Origin: Sphingomonas sp.
Lineage (GTDB): Bacteria; Pseudomonadota; Alphaproteobacteria; Sphingomonadales; Sphingomonadaceae
NCBI RefSeq assembly: GCF_004799495.1
Contig: NZ_SSMY01000008.1
Span: 124,001-188,000 of the forward strand
Direction of reading: 5' to 3'
Length of the DNA: 64,000 nucleotides
Notes under the pieces: model-generated
Databases searched by the model: none
Told to the model about the DNA's origin: nothing
Seen by the model: only the letters and a program-made list of their open reading frames with translations
Program-made: the position numbers and the translations under genes
Part shown: one piece after another, positions 10,428 to 17,859 of the stretch
Layout: each line of letters opens with the position of its first letter
How positions within the stretch are numbered: the first letter of the stretch is position 1

Positions 10428-11132
10428 ATGACCGCGACGATCAGCATCGAGACATTCGACGGCGACGGCTCGTTCTCCGCGCACGTCGCCGAGCCGGCCG
10501 GCGGGAGCGCGAGCGCGGCGATCATCGTGATCCAGGAGATTTTCGGGGTCAACGCCGGCATTCGCCGCAAGTGCGACCAGCTCGCGGAAGCGGGGTATCT
10601 GGCGGTCGCGCCCGATCTGTTCTGGCGGCTCGAGCCGGGGATCGAGCTCGACCCCGATATCCCCGACCAGTTCCAGGCCGCGCTGAGCTGGATGCGCAAG
10701 TTTGATCAGGACATGGGCATCCGGGATATCGAGGCAACGATTCGCGCCGCGCGCGCGAAGGTCGGCGGCGGCAAGGTTGGCGTTGTCGGTTACTGCTTGG
10801 GTGGGCGGCTCGCATATATGACTGCAGCGCGGACCGACGTGGACGCCAGCGTCGGCTATTACGCGGTCGGAATCGACGGGCTGCTCGGCGAAAAGCACGC
10901 GATCGCGCGGCCATTGATGCTCCACATCGCGGGCGCCGATCATTTCGTGACGCCCGATGTCCAGGCTGCGATGCACGCGGGGCTCGACGATCATCCCAAG
11001 GTCACGCTGCATGACTATCCCGGCGTCGACCACGGCTTCGCGACAGAGTTCGGCAAGCGACGGGTCGACGATGCGGCAACGCTCGCCGATGAGCGGACGA
11101 TGGCATTCTTTCGCGATAACGTCAGTGGCTGA
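10428..11132 (+). CDS. Dienelactone hydrolase family protein
   Basis: Cytoplasmic alpha/beta hydrolase of 234 residues. The nucleophile elbow GYCLGG puts a cysteine at about residue 123, as in dienelactone hydrolase; a catalytic aspartate in GADHF and a histidine in GVDHGF follow at the expected spacing. The N-terminal IVIQEIFGVN is typical of the family. The natural substrate is not evident and there is no aromatic-degradation cluster beside it, so a general esterase or lactonase role is equally possible. Its 3' end overlaps the convergent MerR-type gene by 11 bases. Confidence 0.85.
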   Translation: MTATISIETFDGDGSFSAHVAEPAGGSASAAIIVIQEIFGVNAGIRRKCDQLAEAGYLAVAPDLFWRLEPGIELDPDIPDQFQAALSWMRKFDQDMGIRDIEATIRAARAKVGGGKVGVVGYCLGGRLAYMTAARTDVDASVGYYAVGIDGLLGEKHAIARPLMLHIAGADHFVTPDVQAAMHAGLDDHPKVTLHDYPGVDHGFATEFGKRRVDDAATLADERTMAFFRDNVSG

Positions 11133-11586
11133 ACTGAAGTCTTTCCTGACGCCATTCCTGGGCTAATTCCGTGTGCAGTTTTTCCAGATCGATCAAAAAC
11201 GAGAACGAAAGTTGGTTGCCGGCTGCCAAATCGATTAGCTCATCCTTCGATCTGACCAGGTAAATTCGCTGAGAGCTGACAACCAGATGCCTGATGGGGC
11301 CGGCCTTATCTTCGAGCACGGTTTCCTCTGCCTTCCATGGAAGACGCTGAAGACCCTCCAGAGCTGACTTTAATGCAGCGACCGACGCACCGTTTCTGAG
11401 AAGGGTAGCGATGGTTTTCAGCACGAGGATATCGCGAAACGTGTACTTGCGCCTCGTTCCCCGATGCTTGGGACGTCTCTTGGTGGGGACGAAAACGCCC
11501 GTCCTTTCCAAATAGCCGATCATTGCCACGGAAGGGAGGCCAGCAAGAAGCGCTGCTTTTCGCGCGTAATGGCTGTCAATAATCAT
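11122..11586 (-). CDS. MerR-type helix-turn-helix protein, lower GC than surroundings
   Basis: Predicted DNA-binding protein of 154 residues. The N-terminal half looks like a MerR winged helix: AALLAGLPSVAMIGYLERTGVF followed by a basic wing (KRRPKHRGTRRKYTF) and the RDILVLKTIATLLRNGAS helix. The C-terminal half is not recognised as a metal- or drug-binding domain. Base composition is clearly less GC-rich than neighbouring genes, and the gene overlaps the 3' end of a core gene tail to tail. This suggests an acquired regulator or the antitoxin-like half of a small mobile system, but no partner toxin is visible. Confidence 0.6.
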   Translation of the reverse strand: MIIDSHYARKAALLAGLPSVAMIGYLERTGVFVPTKRRPKHRGTRRKYTFRDILVLKTIATLLRNGASVAALKSALEGLQRLPWKAEETVLEDKAGPIRHLVVSSQRIYLVRSKDELIDLAAGNQLSFSFLIDLEKLHTELAQEWRQERLQFSH

Positions 11587-11745
11587 AGTTGTTCTCAGTA
11601 ATTTAAATATAAAATCGTGGTGAGCACTAGGAAATCTTTCGTAAGCGAACTTATATCTACATATTGTGCTAAAAAATACTTTGACCCACTAGATACGGTG
11701 TCACATGATTGTTGGGCGACATGAGGTCGCGGAAAGGAAGCCGAT
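11587..11745. other. AT-rich intergenic segment
   Basis: About 160 bases between the divergent MerR-type and DUF1508 genes, including runs such as TAATTTAAATATAAAAT. It contrasts strongly with the GC-rich window. It must hold the promoters of both genes; only the rightward one is convincing. I see no insertion-sequence ends or direct repeats around it. Confidence 0.6.
11681..11709 (+). promoter_or_regulatory. Candidate sigma-70 promoter of the DUF1508 gene
   Basis: TTGACC at 11681-11686, a 17-base spacer and CATGAT at 11704-11709, five and four matches respectively to the -35 and -10 consensus. It would start transcription about 30 bases before the ATG at 11746. Confidence 0.45.
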
Positions 11746-11910
11746 ATGCATTATCAGAAATATAAGGACGGGACGCAGTGGCGTTGGCGGCTGCGGGCGG
11801 CAAACCACGAGATCATCTCGTCCGGCGAATCGTACGTGCACGAGCGCGATTGCGACCATGCGATCAGCTTGAACAAAAGTTCGTCGAACGCCCCCGTGCA
11901 TACGCAGTAA
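11746..11910 (+). CDS. DUF1508 (YegP-like) small protein
   Basis: A 54-residue protein that begins MHYQKYKDGTQWRWRLRA and continues NHEIISSGESY, the DUF1508/YegP repeat pattern (one copy here, often two in homologues). There is no signal peptide or membrane segment. A strong purine-rich ribosome site (GGAAAGGAAG) lies just upstream of the ATG. It is preceded by a candidate promoter and followed by a hairpin terminator, so it is probably monocistronic. The role of this family is unknown; members are often stress-induced. Confidence 0.75.
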   Translation: MHYQKYKDGTQWRWRLRAANHEIISSGESYVHERDCDHAISLNKSSSNAPVHTQ

Positions 11911-11934
11911 GATTCGGCGGACGCGCCGATTTGG

Positions 11935-11966
11935 GGCCCTCGCTATCGCGATAGTGGGGGCCTTCT
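11935..11966. terminator. Bidirectional hairpin terminator
   Basis: A 12-pair stem (arms GGCCCTCGCTAT and ATAGTGGGGGCC, two G-U pairs) with a 4-base CGCG loop, followed by TTCT. It lies between the convergent DUF1508 and terC-like genes. The T-tract is short. Confidence 0.6.
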
Positions 11967-11985
11967 GCTGTCCGCCAAAGACCGA

Positions 11986-12639
11986 TCACAAGCCAATCAG
12001 CTTCAACACCCCGATGTCGCGATCGACCAGGCCGTGATAGATCATCGACCCGGCGACATAGAGGATTACCAGCAGACCGATATAGGCGGTCCAGCGATAG
12101 CGTTCGATTACGCGCGCGATGAAATTGGCGGCGACCGCCATCAGCGTCACCGACAAGCCGAGTCCGAACAACAGCACCGCCGGATGGTCGCGCGCCGCGC
12201 CGGCGACGGCGAGTACATTGTCGAGACTAAGCGATAGGTTGGTGATCGCGACTTGGACCGCCGCCTGGCCGAAGGTCTTGCCTTTCACACCCTCGATTTC
12301 AGGCGTCGACGAGTCGTCATAGACCGTCGGCGCGCGTTTGGGACCGATATCGCGCCACAGTTTCCAGGCCACCCACAACAGCAGCAATCCGCCGGCGAAT
12401 AGCAGCCCGACAATTTGGAGCAATTGTGTCGCGACCAGCGCGAAACCGATCAGGCAAATCATCGCCAGGACGACACCCAACGCGAGGATCTGCTTGCGTT
12501 GCTTGGGTTGTAGCCCGGCGGTCAGCGCGCCGAGCACCATCGCGTTATCGCCGGAGAAGATCAGGTCGATCAGGATCACCTGGCCGAGCGTCGCAAGACC
12601 CGCGGCGGTGAAGACGTCGGCGATGCTGAAATCCTGCAT
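11986..12639 (-). CDS. TerC family integral membrane protein
   Basis: Inner-membrane protein of 217 residues with about seven hydrophobic segments. Two acidic membrane motifs typical of TerC/YjbE proteins are present: LIDLIFSGDNA near the N-terminus and LSLSLDNVLAVAGAA after the central cytoplasmic loop. The family is linked to tellurite resistance and, in YceF/MntP-like members, to metal (manganese) export. No other ter genes are nearby, so metal homeostasis or metalation of exported enzymes is more likely than tellurite resistance. The start ATG at 12639 has the expected hydrophobic N-terminus. Confidence 0.88.
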   Translation of the reverse strand: MQDFSIADVFTAAGLATLGQVILIDLIFSGDNAMVLGALTAGLQPKQRKQILALGVVLAMICLIGFALVATQLLQIVGLLFAGGLLLLWVAWKLWRDIGPKRAPTVYDDSSTPEIEGVKGKTFGQAAVQVAITNLSLSLDNVLAVAGAARDHPAVLLFGLGLSVTLMAVAANFIARVIERYRWTAYIGLLVILYVAGSMIYHGLVDRDIGVLKLIGL

Positions 12640-12655
12640 GGAGCGCGCGGCCTAC

Positions 12656-12739
12656 CGCTTTAGCGTTGCTAAAGCGAGACTTAAGCGCGCTACCGGCCGG
12701 CCTCGCTACGGCGAGGTCCGACGACGCGGCTTTGCCGCG
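12656..12739 (+). repeat. Three-hairpin repeat, copy A
   Basis: Non-coding element in the 219-base gap between terC and rho. It comprises hairpin 1 (12656-12676, arms CGCTTTAGC/GCTAAAGCG), hairpin 2 (12701-12716, CCTCG/CGAGG), a TCCGACGA linker and hairpin 3 (12725-12739, CGCGGC-TTT-GCCGCG). A second copy at 55151-55233 keeps the architecture and spacing with compensatory changes in the stems. The rest of the gap, 12740-12858, has a further GC-rich stem around 12787-12810 and a tRNA T-arm-like string (GGTTCGAGTCC) at 12817, but no gene. Confidence 0.7.
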
Positions 12740-12858
12740 GCGGGTATCGGCGTAAACAAAAACGGCGCGGAGTGAATCCGCGTCGTCGGCCGGGCTTTCG
12801 GCCCGCCGGCCGTGCCGGTTCGAGTCCTGAAATAGCGAGGCTATTCAGGCCGAACTCG

Positions 12859-14115
12859 TCATTGATTCATTGAATCGAAGAAATCCTCATTGGTTTTCGA
12901 ATTCTTCATTTTATCGAGCAGGAATTCCATCGCGTCGATCGTGCCCATCTGCATCAGGATGCGGCGCAGGACCCACATCTTCGACAGCTTGCCCTGGTCG
13001 ACCAGCAACTCTTCCTTGCGCGTGCCCGACTTGCCCACGTCGAGCGCCGGGAAGATGCGCTTGTCGGCGACCTTGCGGTCGAGGACGATTTCGGAGTTGC
13101 CCGTGCCCTTGAACTCTTCGAAGATGACTTCGTCCATGCGGCTGCCGGTATCGATCAGCGCGGTCGCGATGATCGAGAGACTGCCACCTTCCTCGATGTT
13201 GCGGGCGGCGCCGAAGAAGCGCTTTGGGCGCTGCAACGCATTGGCATCGACGCCGCCGGTCAGCACCTTGCCCGAGCTCGGCACGACGGTGTTGTAGGCG
13301 CGGCCGAGACGCGTGATCGAATCGAGCAGGATCACGACGTCCTTTTTGTGCTCGACCAGCCGCTTGGCCTTTTCGATTACCATTTCGGCAACCTGGACGT
13401 GGCGCGTCGCGGGCTCGTCGAAGGTCGAGGAGACGACCTCGCCCTTCACCGAGCGCTGCATGTCGGTGACTTCCTCGGGGCGCTCGTCGATGAGGAGCAC
13501 GATCAGGAAGACTTCGGGATGGTTGTCGGTGATCGCCTTGGCGATGTTCTGCAGCATCACCGTCTTGCCGACGCGCGGGGGTGCCACGATCAGCGTGCGC
13601 TGGCCCTTGCCCTGCGGGCTGACGATGTCGATGACGCGCGCGCTCTTGTCCTTGATCGTCGGGTCGATCGCGTCGAGCGTCAGCTTGCTCTCGGGATAGA
13701 GCGGGGTGAGGTTGTCGAAATTGACGCGGTGGCGCACCGCATCGGGATCGTCGAAATTGACCGCCGTGAGCCGCGTGAGCGCGAAATAGCGCTCGCCGTC
13801 CTTCGGGCCCCGGATTTCGCCTTCGACCGTGTCACCGGTCCTGAGACCGAATTTACGGACCTGGTTGGGCGAGATGTAGATGTCGTCGGGGCCGGCGAGG
13901 TAATTCGCCTCGGGGCTGCGCAGGAAACCGAACCCGTCGGGCAGCACCTCGATTGTGCCCAGCCCCATGATCTGGTCGCCGTTTTCGGCCTGCTCTTTGA
14001 GGATCGCGAACAGCAGGTCCTGCTTGCGCAGCGTCGACGCGCTCTCGACGCCCAATTCCTCCGCCATGGCGACGAGTTCGGCGGGAGCTTTCTTCTTGAG
14101 ATCTTTGAGATGCAT
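12859..14115 (-). CDS. rho: Transcription termination factor Rho
   Basis: Hexameric RNA helicase that ends transcription of untranslated RNA. It has 418 residues: an N-terminal helical domain ([19 protein letters not shown]), an RNA-binding cold-shock-like domain with [13 protein letters not shown], then the RecA-like ATPase with Walker A APPRVGKT near residue 180 and the Walker B region [15 protein letters not shown]. The C-terminal [18 protein letters not shown] is also typical. The gene lies between hemJ and mnmE on the leftward arm of the origin locus. A plausible promoter is seen at 14231-14258. Confidence 0.98.
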   Translation of the reverse strand: MHLKDLKKKAPAELVAMAEELGVESASTLRKQDLLFAILKEQAENGDQIMGLGTIEVLPDGFGFLRSPEANYLAGPDDIYISPNQVRKFGLRTGDTVEGEIRGPKDGERYFALTRLTAVNFDDPDAVRHRVNFDNLTPLYPESKLTLDAIDPTIKDKSARVIDIVSPQGKGQRTLIVAPPRVGKTVMLQNIAKAITDNHPEVFLIVLLIDERPEEVTDMQRSVKGEVVSSTFDEPATRHVQVAEMVIEKAKRLVEHKKDVVILLDSITRLGRAYNTVVPSSGKVLTGGVDANALQRPKRFFGAARNIEEGGSLSIIATALIDTGSRMDEVIFEEFKGTGNSEIVLDRKVADKRIFPALDVGKSGTRKEELLVDQGKLSKMWVLRRILMQMGTIDAMEFLLDKMKNSKTNEDFFDSMNQ

Positions 14116-14230
14116 TTCGGGCGTGTCCGGGAATTTTTCGGGGGATTTTTCGAGCGTCTGTCTGCGAAGGAACGCGACAATGCTGGAGGGGAAGGCTGAA
14201 CGCGCCGGGGAGGCGTCGCTCGCCGACCGG

Positions 14231-14258
14231 ACTTATGGACGTGGCCCGATCAAGTCAA
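14231..14258 (-). promoter_or_regulatory. Candidate promoter of rho
   Basis: On the minus strand TTGACT (plus 14253-14258) is followed about 16-17 bases later by ATAAGT/TAAGTC (plus 14231-14236). The -35 match is good, the -10 match is weak. It would give a leader of about 110 bases before the rho ATG, long enough for Rho autoregulation as known in other bacteria. Confidence 0.35.
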
Positions 14259-14263
14259 GGCGG

Positions 14264-14701
14264 TCAGAAGGGTTTGACGATCACCAGAATGACGATCAGC
14301 GCGACAAACAAGGCAGGCAGTTCGTTGACCAGGCGGAGCTGTTTGCTCGTCAGCGTCGCATTGCCGGCCGCGAGCTTCTTCGCATAGGCGGTCATCCAGC
14401 CGTGATACCCCGTCATCAGGATCACCAACAGCAGTTTGGCGTGGAGCCAGCCTTCCTGCCAATGCTGGCCGACCGTCGCGATCGTCAGCCCGAACACCCA
14501 GACCAGGATCATCGAGGGGGTCATGATGATGCGGCGCAGCTTGCCCTCGCGCTCGACCCATTTGTCGGCCTCGGGCGTGCCGAGCGATTCCTGGTGATGG
14601 ACCAGATAGCGCGGGAGCATGAACAGCCCCGCCATCCAGAAGATCACGAAGATGACGTGCGCCGCCTTCAGCCACAGATAGATCGAGGCGAGGAAGTCCA
14701 T
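14264..14701 (-). CDS. hemJ: Protoporphyrinogen oxidase HemJ
   Basis: Membrane-bound, oxygen-independent-type protoporphyrinogen IX oxidase of the HemJ (UPF0093) family, acting late in haem synthesis. It has 145 residues and four transmembrane helices. Conserved residues lie in KAAHVIFVIFWMAGLFML, in REGKLRRIIMTP and in LHAKLLLV. Its position beside rho and the origin is shared with other alphaproteobacteria, where hemE is often the next gene; hemE is not between hemJ and the intergenic region here. hemA lies 26 kb to the right. Confidence 0.93.
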   Translation of the reverse strand: MDFLASIYLWLKAAHVIFVIFWMAGLFMLPRYLVHHQESLGTPEADKWVEREGKLRRIIMTPSMILVWVFGLTIATVGQHWQEGWLHAKLLLVILMTGYHGWMTAYAKKLAAGNATLTSKQLRLVNELPALFVALIVILVIVKPF

Positions 14702-14767
14702 GCCTAGTCCCTTATGATAGCCCGCACATCGGCGTCACGGTCATGGCTTTCCCCCAAACCCGCCCCG

Positions 14768-14812
14768 ATTCAAGAGTCATATAGAATATATAGAAGAAGG
14801 TTGTTGAAGCTG
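14768..14812. other. AT-rich candidate DNA-unwinding element
   Basis: The segment includes AGAGTCATATAGAATATATA followed by GAAGAAGGTTGTTGAAG. It is by far the most AT-rich stretch of the hemJ side of the gap and stands directly beside the DnaA-box cluster, the arrangement seen in bacterial origins. Confidence 0.5.
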
Positions 14813-14852
14813 TTGGCGCGTGGATGCCGGGGTTTATGCGGCTGTCCCGCAA

Positions 14853-15045
14853 TCACCCACAGCTTGACCGCGGCGGTTCCTCGCAAACGCTGCGATTCGT
14901 GGTCGCCATCCCCGTTTTCCACAGCCTGTGCGGGGAACGATCGGCTGTTGGCGGCGCTGTGGATAGCGGACCCGTTTTTCCACCGCCCGGCGTCGCTTGG
15001 CGGAGCGGACGGGTTGCGCTAGCGGTTTTGCCGATGTTGCCCACA
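14853..15045. promoter_or_regulatory. Cluster of DnaA-box-like sites
   Basis: Five 9-mers related to TTATNCACA. TTTTCCACA at 14915-14923 fits the relaxed consensus TTWTNCACA exactly. CTATCCACA (minus strand, 14958-14966) and TTTTCCACC (14976-14984) each have one mismatch. TCACCCACA (14853-14861) and TTGCCCACA (15037-15045) have two. Such a density within 193 bases of GC-rich DNA is unusual. Confidence 0.6.
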
Positions 15046-15064
15046 GGGTTTCCGGATCGCTGAT

Positions 15065-15877
15065 TTGCGTCTCCATCTCCACCTCCTGTCCGACTCCACC
15101 GGCGAGACGCTGGAGAATATCGCCAAGGCCGCGCTCGCGCAGTTCGACGATGTCGAGACGATCCGCCATTTCTGGCCGATGGTGCGCAGCGAAGCGCATC
15201 TCGAGCGCATCCTGCAGGAGATTGCGCACAATCCGGGACTCGTGTTGTTCACTTTGGTGTCGAGTGAGATGCGCCGCGCGCTGGAGACGCGGTGCCGCAC
15301 GCTCGGCTTGCCCGCGGTTGCGCCGCTTGATCCGGTCAACGACGCGCTCTCCAACCTGCTTGGCCAGCAGGCCAAGGCGCGGCCGGGGCGGCAACATGTG
15401 CTCGACGCCGCCTATTTCCAGCGCGTCGACGCGATCCAGTTCACCATCGCCCACGACGACGGGGTGAACTGGGAGAATTGGGAGGAGGCCGACATCGTCC
15501 TCGCGGGCGTGTCGCGCACGTCGAAAACGCCGACGAGTATCTATCTCGCCAACCGCGGGTACAAGACCGCGAACATCCCGATCGTCCCCGAATCGCCGCC
15601 GCCGCCGATGCTTTTCGAGTTGAAGAACCCGCTCGTCGTCGGGCTGACCACAAGCGCCGACCGGCTGATCCAGGTGCGGCGCAACCGGCTGCTGTCGCTC
15701 AACCAGAACCCCGAGACGGCGTACGTCGATCAGGAAGCGGTGACGCGCGAGGTCGCCTATGCGCGGCGCATGTTCGCCGACAATGGCTGGCCGGTGATAG
15801 ACGTGACGCGCCGATCGATCGAGGAAACCGCGGCGGCGATCATCGGCATGGTCAACGACCAGGCGGGCGATCAATGA
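15065..15877 (+). CDS. Pyruvate,phosphate dikinase/PEP synthase regulatory protein
   Basis: Bifunctional ADP-dependent kinase and pyrophosphorylase (DUF299 family) that inactivates and reactivates pyruvate phosphate dikinase or PEP synthase. It has 270 residues; the N-terminus LHLLSDSTGETLENI and the P-loop-like GVSRTSKTPTS near residue 148 are family hallmarks, and ANIPIVPE follows. The start is TTG, directly after the origin gap. This is the homologue of Rickettsia RP001, the marker gene beside oriC in alphaproteobacteria. Its stop overlaps the maf start by four bases. Confidence 0.93.
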   Translation: MRLHLHLLSDSTGETLENIAKAALAQFDDVETIRHFWPMVRSEAHLERILQEIAHNPGLVLFTLVSSEMRRALETRCRTLGLPAVAPLDPVNDALSNLLGQQAKARPGRQHVLDAAYFQRVDAIQFTIAHDDGVNWENWEEADIVLAGVSRTSKTPTSIYLANRGYKTANIPIVPESPPPPMLFELKNPLVVGLTTSADRLIQVRRNRLLSLNQNPETAYVDQEAVTREVAYARRMFADNGWPVIDVTRRSIEETAAAIIGMVNDQAGDQ

Positions 15878-16464
15878 GACTGATCCTCGCCTCGCAAAGC
15901 GCCTCGCGCCGGGCGATGCTCGATGCCGCGGGAGTCGCGTATGCCGCGGAACCGGCGCGCGTGGACGAGGATGGCGTCAAGGCGGCGATGGCCGGACAAC
16001 CCCCGCGCGACATCGCCGATGCGCTCGCCGAGCTGAAGGCAATCAAGGTGTCGCAGGCGCACCTGCAAGCGCTGGTGCTCGGGAGCGATTCGATCGTCGC
16101 GCTCGCCGACGGGACCCTGCTCGACAAGCCGGTCAGCCGCGACGACGCGGCCGATCATCTGCGCGCGATGTCGGGTGGGACGCACGACCTGTGGAGCGCG
16201 GCGGTGGTCGCCGAGGCCGGGCGTCCGGTATGGCGCCACGTCGAGCGCGCGCGACTCGTCGTGCGGTCGCTGTCCGCCGACTTCATCGATTCGTATCTCG
16301 ACCGGGAATGGCCCGCGATCGCCGGGTGCGTCGGGTGTTTCCGGATCGAAGGGCCGGGGGTGCAGTTGTTCGCGAAGATCGACGGCAGCCATTTCACCGT
16401 GCTCGGCATGCCGCTGCTGCCCGTCCTCGATTATCTGCGGGTGCGCGGGGAGTTGGCGTCATGA
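15874..16464 (+). CDS. maf: Maf family nucleotide pyrophosphatase
   Basis: Maf-type nucleoside triphosphate pyrophosphatase, which removes non-canonical nucleotides. It has 196 residues, starting LILASQSASRRAMLDAAG with the family S-x-S-x-R-R motif; the catalytic aspartate region is LGSDSIVAL near residue 70. The ATG overlaps the upstream stop (ATGA) and its own stop overlaps aroE, so translation is coupled across three genes. The position between the RP001 homologue and aroE is conserved in alphaproteobacteria. Confidence 0.93.
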   Translation: MRLILASQSASRRAMLDAAGVAYAAEPARVDEDGVKAAMAGQPPRDIADALAELKAIKVSQAHLQALVLGSDSIVALADGTLLDKPVSRDDAADHLRAMSGGTHDLWSAAVVAEAGRPVWRHVERARLVVRSLSADFIDSYLDREWPAIAGCVGCFRIEGPGVQLFAKIDGSHFTVLGMPLLPVLDYLRVRGELAS

Positions 16465-17261
16465 AATACGCGGAAGTGATCGGCGACCCGATCGCGCAGT
16501 CGAAATCGCCGGCTATCCACGGGTTCTGGCTGACGGCGCTGGGGATAGACGCCCAGTATCGCGCGATGCAGGTGAGTGCCGAAGGATTGGGCGACTATTT
16601 CGCTGAGCGCCGCGCCGACTCCGACTGGCTCGGGTGCAACATCACCATTCCGCACAAGCTCGCCGCGCTCGATTTCGTCGAGGATCGTGGGCTGGTGCGA
16701 TCGTCGATCGGCGCCATCAACACGGTGTTCCGCGACGGCGACGCGCTGGTCGGCACCAACACCGACGCCGCCGGCTTCTACGCGCCGATCGCCGACATGG
16801 ACCTGGCCGGCCAGCCGGTCGTGGTGGTTGGCGCGGGCGGCGCAGCGCGCGCGATCCTGTTCGCCTTGTCGCGCGTCGGCGTCGGGCGGGTGACGTTGCT
16901 CAACCGCAATCCGTTGAAGGGCGCGGCGTTGCTCGCGAGCTTCGGGCTCAATGGCGACGCGCTCAAGCTCGACGCGCCGGTCCCGCCTGCGGCGCTGCTC
17001 GTCAACGCGTCGTCGCTCGGCATGGTCGGGCAACCGCCGCTCGACCTCGATCTGTCGGCGCTGCCCGACGATGCGGTGGTATACGACGTGGTCTATGCCC
17101 CGCTCGGAACCGGTTTGCTCAAGGCGGCGCGCGACCGCGATCTCGACACGGTCGACGGGCTGGAGATGCTGATCGGCCAGGCCGCGCTGGCGTTCGAACT
17201 GTTCTTCAGCGCCGCGCCGCCGCGCGAGCGCGACGACGAGTTGCGGGCATTGCTGACATGA
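16461..17261 (+). CDS. aroE: Shikimate 5-dehydrogenase
   Basis: NADPH-dependent reduction of 3-dehydroshikimate to shikimate in aromatic amino-acid synthesis. It has 266 residues. Shikimate-binding motifs SKSPAIHG and NITIPHK (catalytic lysine) are in the N-terminal domain, and the Rossmann dinucleotide motif VVGAGGAARA is in the C-terminal domain; NTDAAGF carries the catalytic aspartate. The ATG overlaps the maf stop and the stop overlaps coaE. Confidence 0.96.
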   Translation: MKYAEVIGDPIAQSKSPAIHGFWLTALGIDAQYRAMQVSAEGLGDYFAERRADSDWLGCNITIPHKLAALDFVEDRGLVRSSIGAINTVFRDGDALVGTNTDAAGFYAPIADMDLAGQPVVVVGAGGAARAILFALSRVGVGRVTLLNRNPLKGAALLASFGLNGDALKLDAPVPPAALLVNASSLGMVGQPPLDLDLSALPDDAVVYDVVYAPLGTGLLKAARDRDLDTVDGLEMLIGQAALAFELFFSAAPPRERDDELRALLT

Positions 17262-17851
17262 AAACGATCGGGCTCACCGGATCGATCGGGATGGGCAAGT
17301 CGACCGTCGCGCAGATGTTCGCCGGCGAAGGCGTTGCGGTGTTCGATTCGGATGCCGCGGTGCGCAAGTTGCAAGGGCCTGGCGGGCGCCTGGTTGGCGC
17401 GATCGAGGCGGCGTTCCCCGGGACGACCGGCGTCGCGGGCGTCGACCGCGCCAAGCTAGGGTCGCGCGTGTTCGGCGATCCGGCGGCGCTCCAGCGGCTT
17501 GAGGCGATCGTCCACCCGGCAGTCGGCGAGGAACGCGCCGCGTTTCTGGCACGGCATGCCGACGCCGCGATGGTGGTCTTCGACGTGCCCTTACTGTTTG
17601 AAACGGGTGGCGACACGGCGGTCGATGTGACTGTCGTCGTGTCGGCCGATACCGCGACTCAAGCCAATCGCGTCCTCGCACGGCCGGGCATGACGAAGGA
17701 ACGTCTCGCCGAGATTCTCGCGCGCCAGATGCCCGACGCCGACAAGCGCGCACGCGCCGATTTCGTCATCCCCACCGACTGCCCGATGGATCAAACTCGC
17801 GCCGCCGTGCGTCATGTCATTGCTTGCGTGTCGGCGGGCGAGGGTCGATAA
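17258..17851 (+). CDS. coaE: Dephospho-CoA kinase
   Basis: Last step of coenzyme A synthesis: ATP-dependent phosphorylation of dephospho-CoA. It has 197 residues, beginning MKTIGLTGSIGMGKST with the P-loop at residues 8-16; DSDAAVRKL is the CoA-substrate segment and VVFDVPLLFE the family motif. The start overlaps the aroE stop. panC of the same pathway is encoded 16 kb to the right. dnaQ follows after 8 bases. Confidence 0.96.
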   Translation: MKTIGLTGSIGMGKSTVAQMFAGEGVAVFDSDAAVRKLQGPGGRLVGAIEAAFPGTTGVAGVDRAKLGSRVFGDPAALQRLEAIVHPAVGEERAAFLARHADAAMVVFDVPLLFETGGDTAVDVTVVVSADTATQANRVLARPGMTKERLAEILARQMPDADKRARADFVIPTDCPMDQTRAAVRHVIACVSAGEGR

Positions 17852-17859
17852 TCAGATCA

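Larger units (their letters stand above)
14702..15064. other. oriC: Probable chromosomal replication origin (oriC)
   Basis: A 363-base non-coding gap between leftward hemJ and rightward PPDK-regulator gene, the place where oriC maps in Caulobacter and relatives (there between hemE and the RP001 homologue). It holds an AT-rich stretch at about 14768-14812, a potential unwinding element, and a cluster of DnaA-box-like 9-mers at 14853-15045. Three GANTC methylation-type sites lie at 14767, 14774 and 14894. Transcription is directed away on both sides and parABS is within 10 kb. Sequence and context agree; activity is inferred. Confidence 0.75.

Noticed and set aside
12762..12838. Possible tRNA ending at the GGTTCGAGTCC string (12817)
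   Set aside because: The bases flanking the T-loop-like string do not pair into a T-stem, and no acceptor or anticodon stem can be folded around it.
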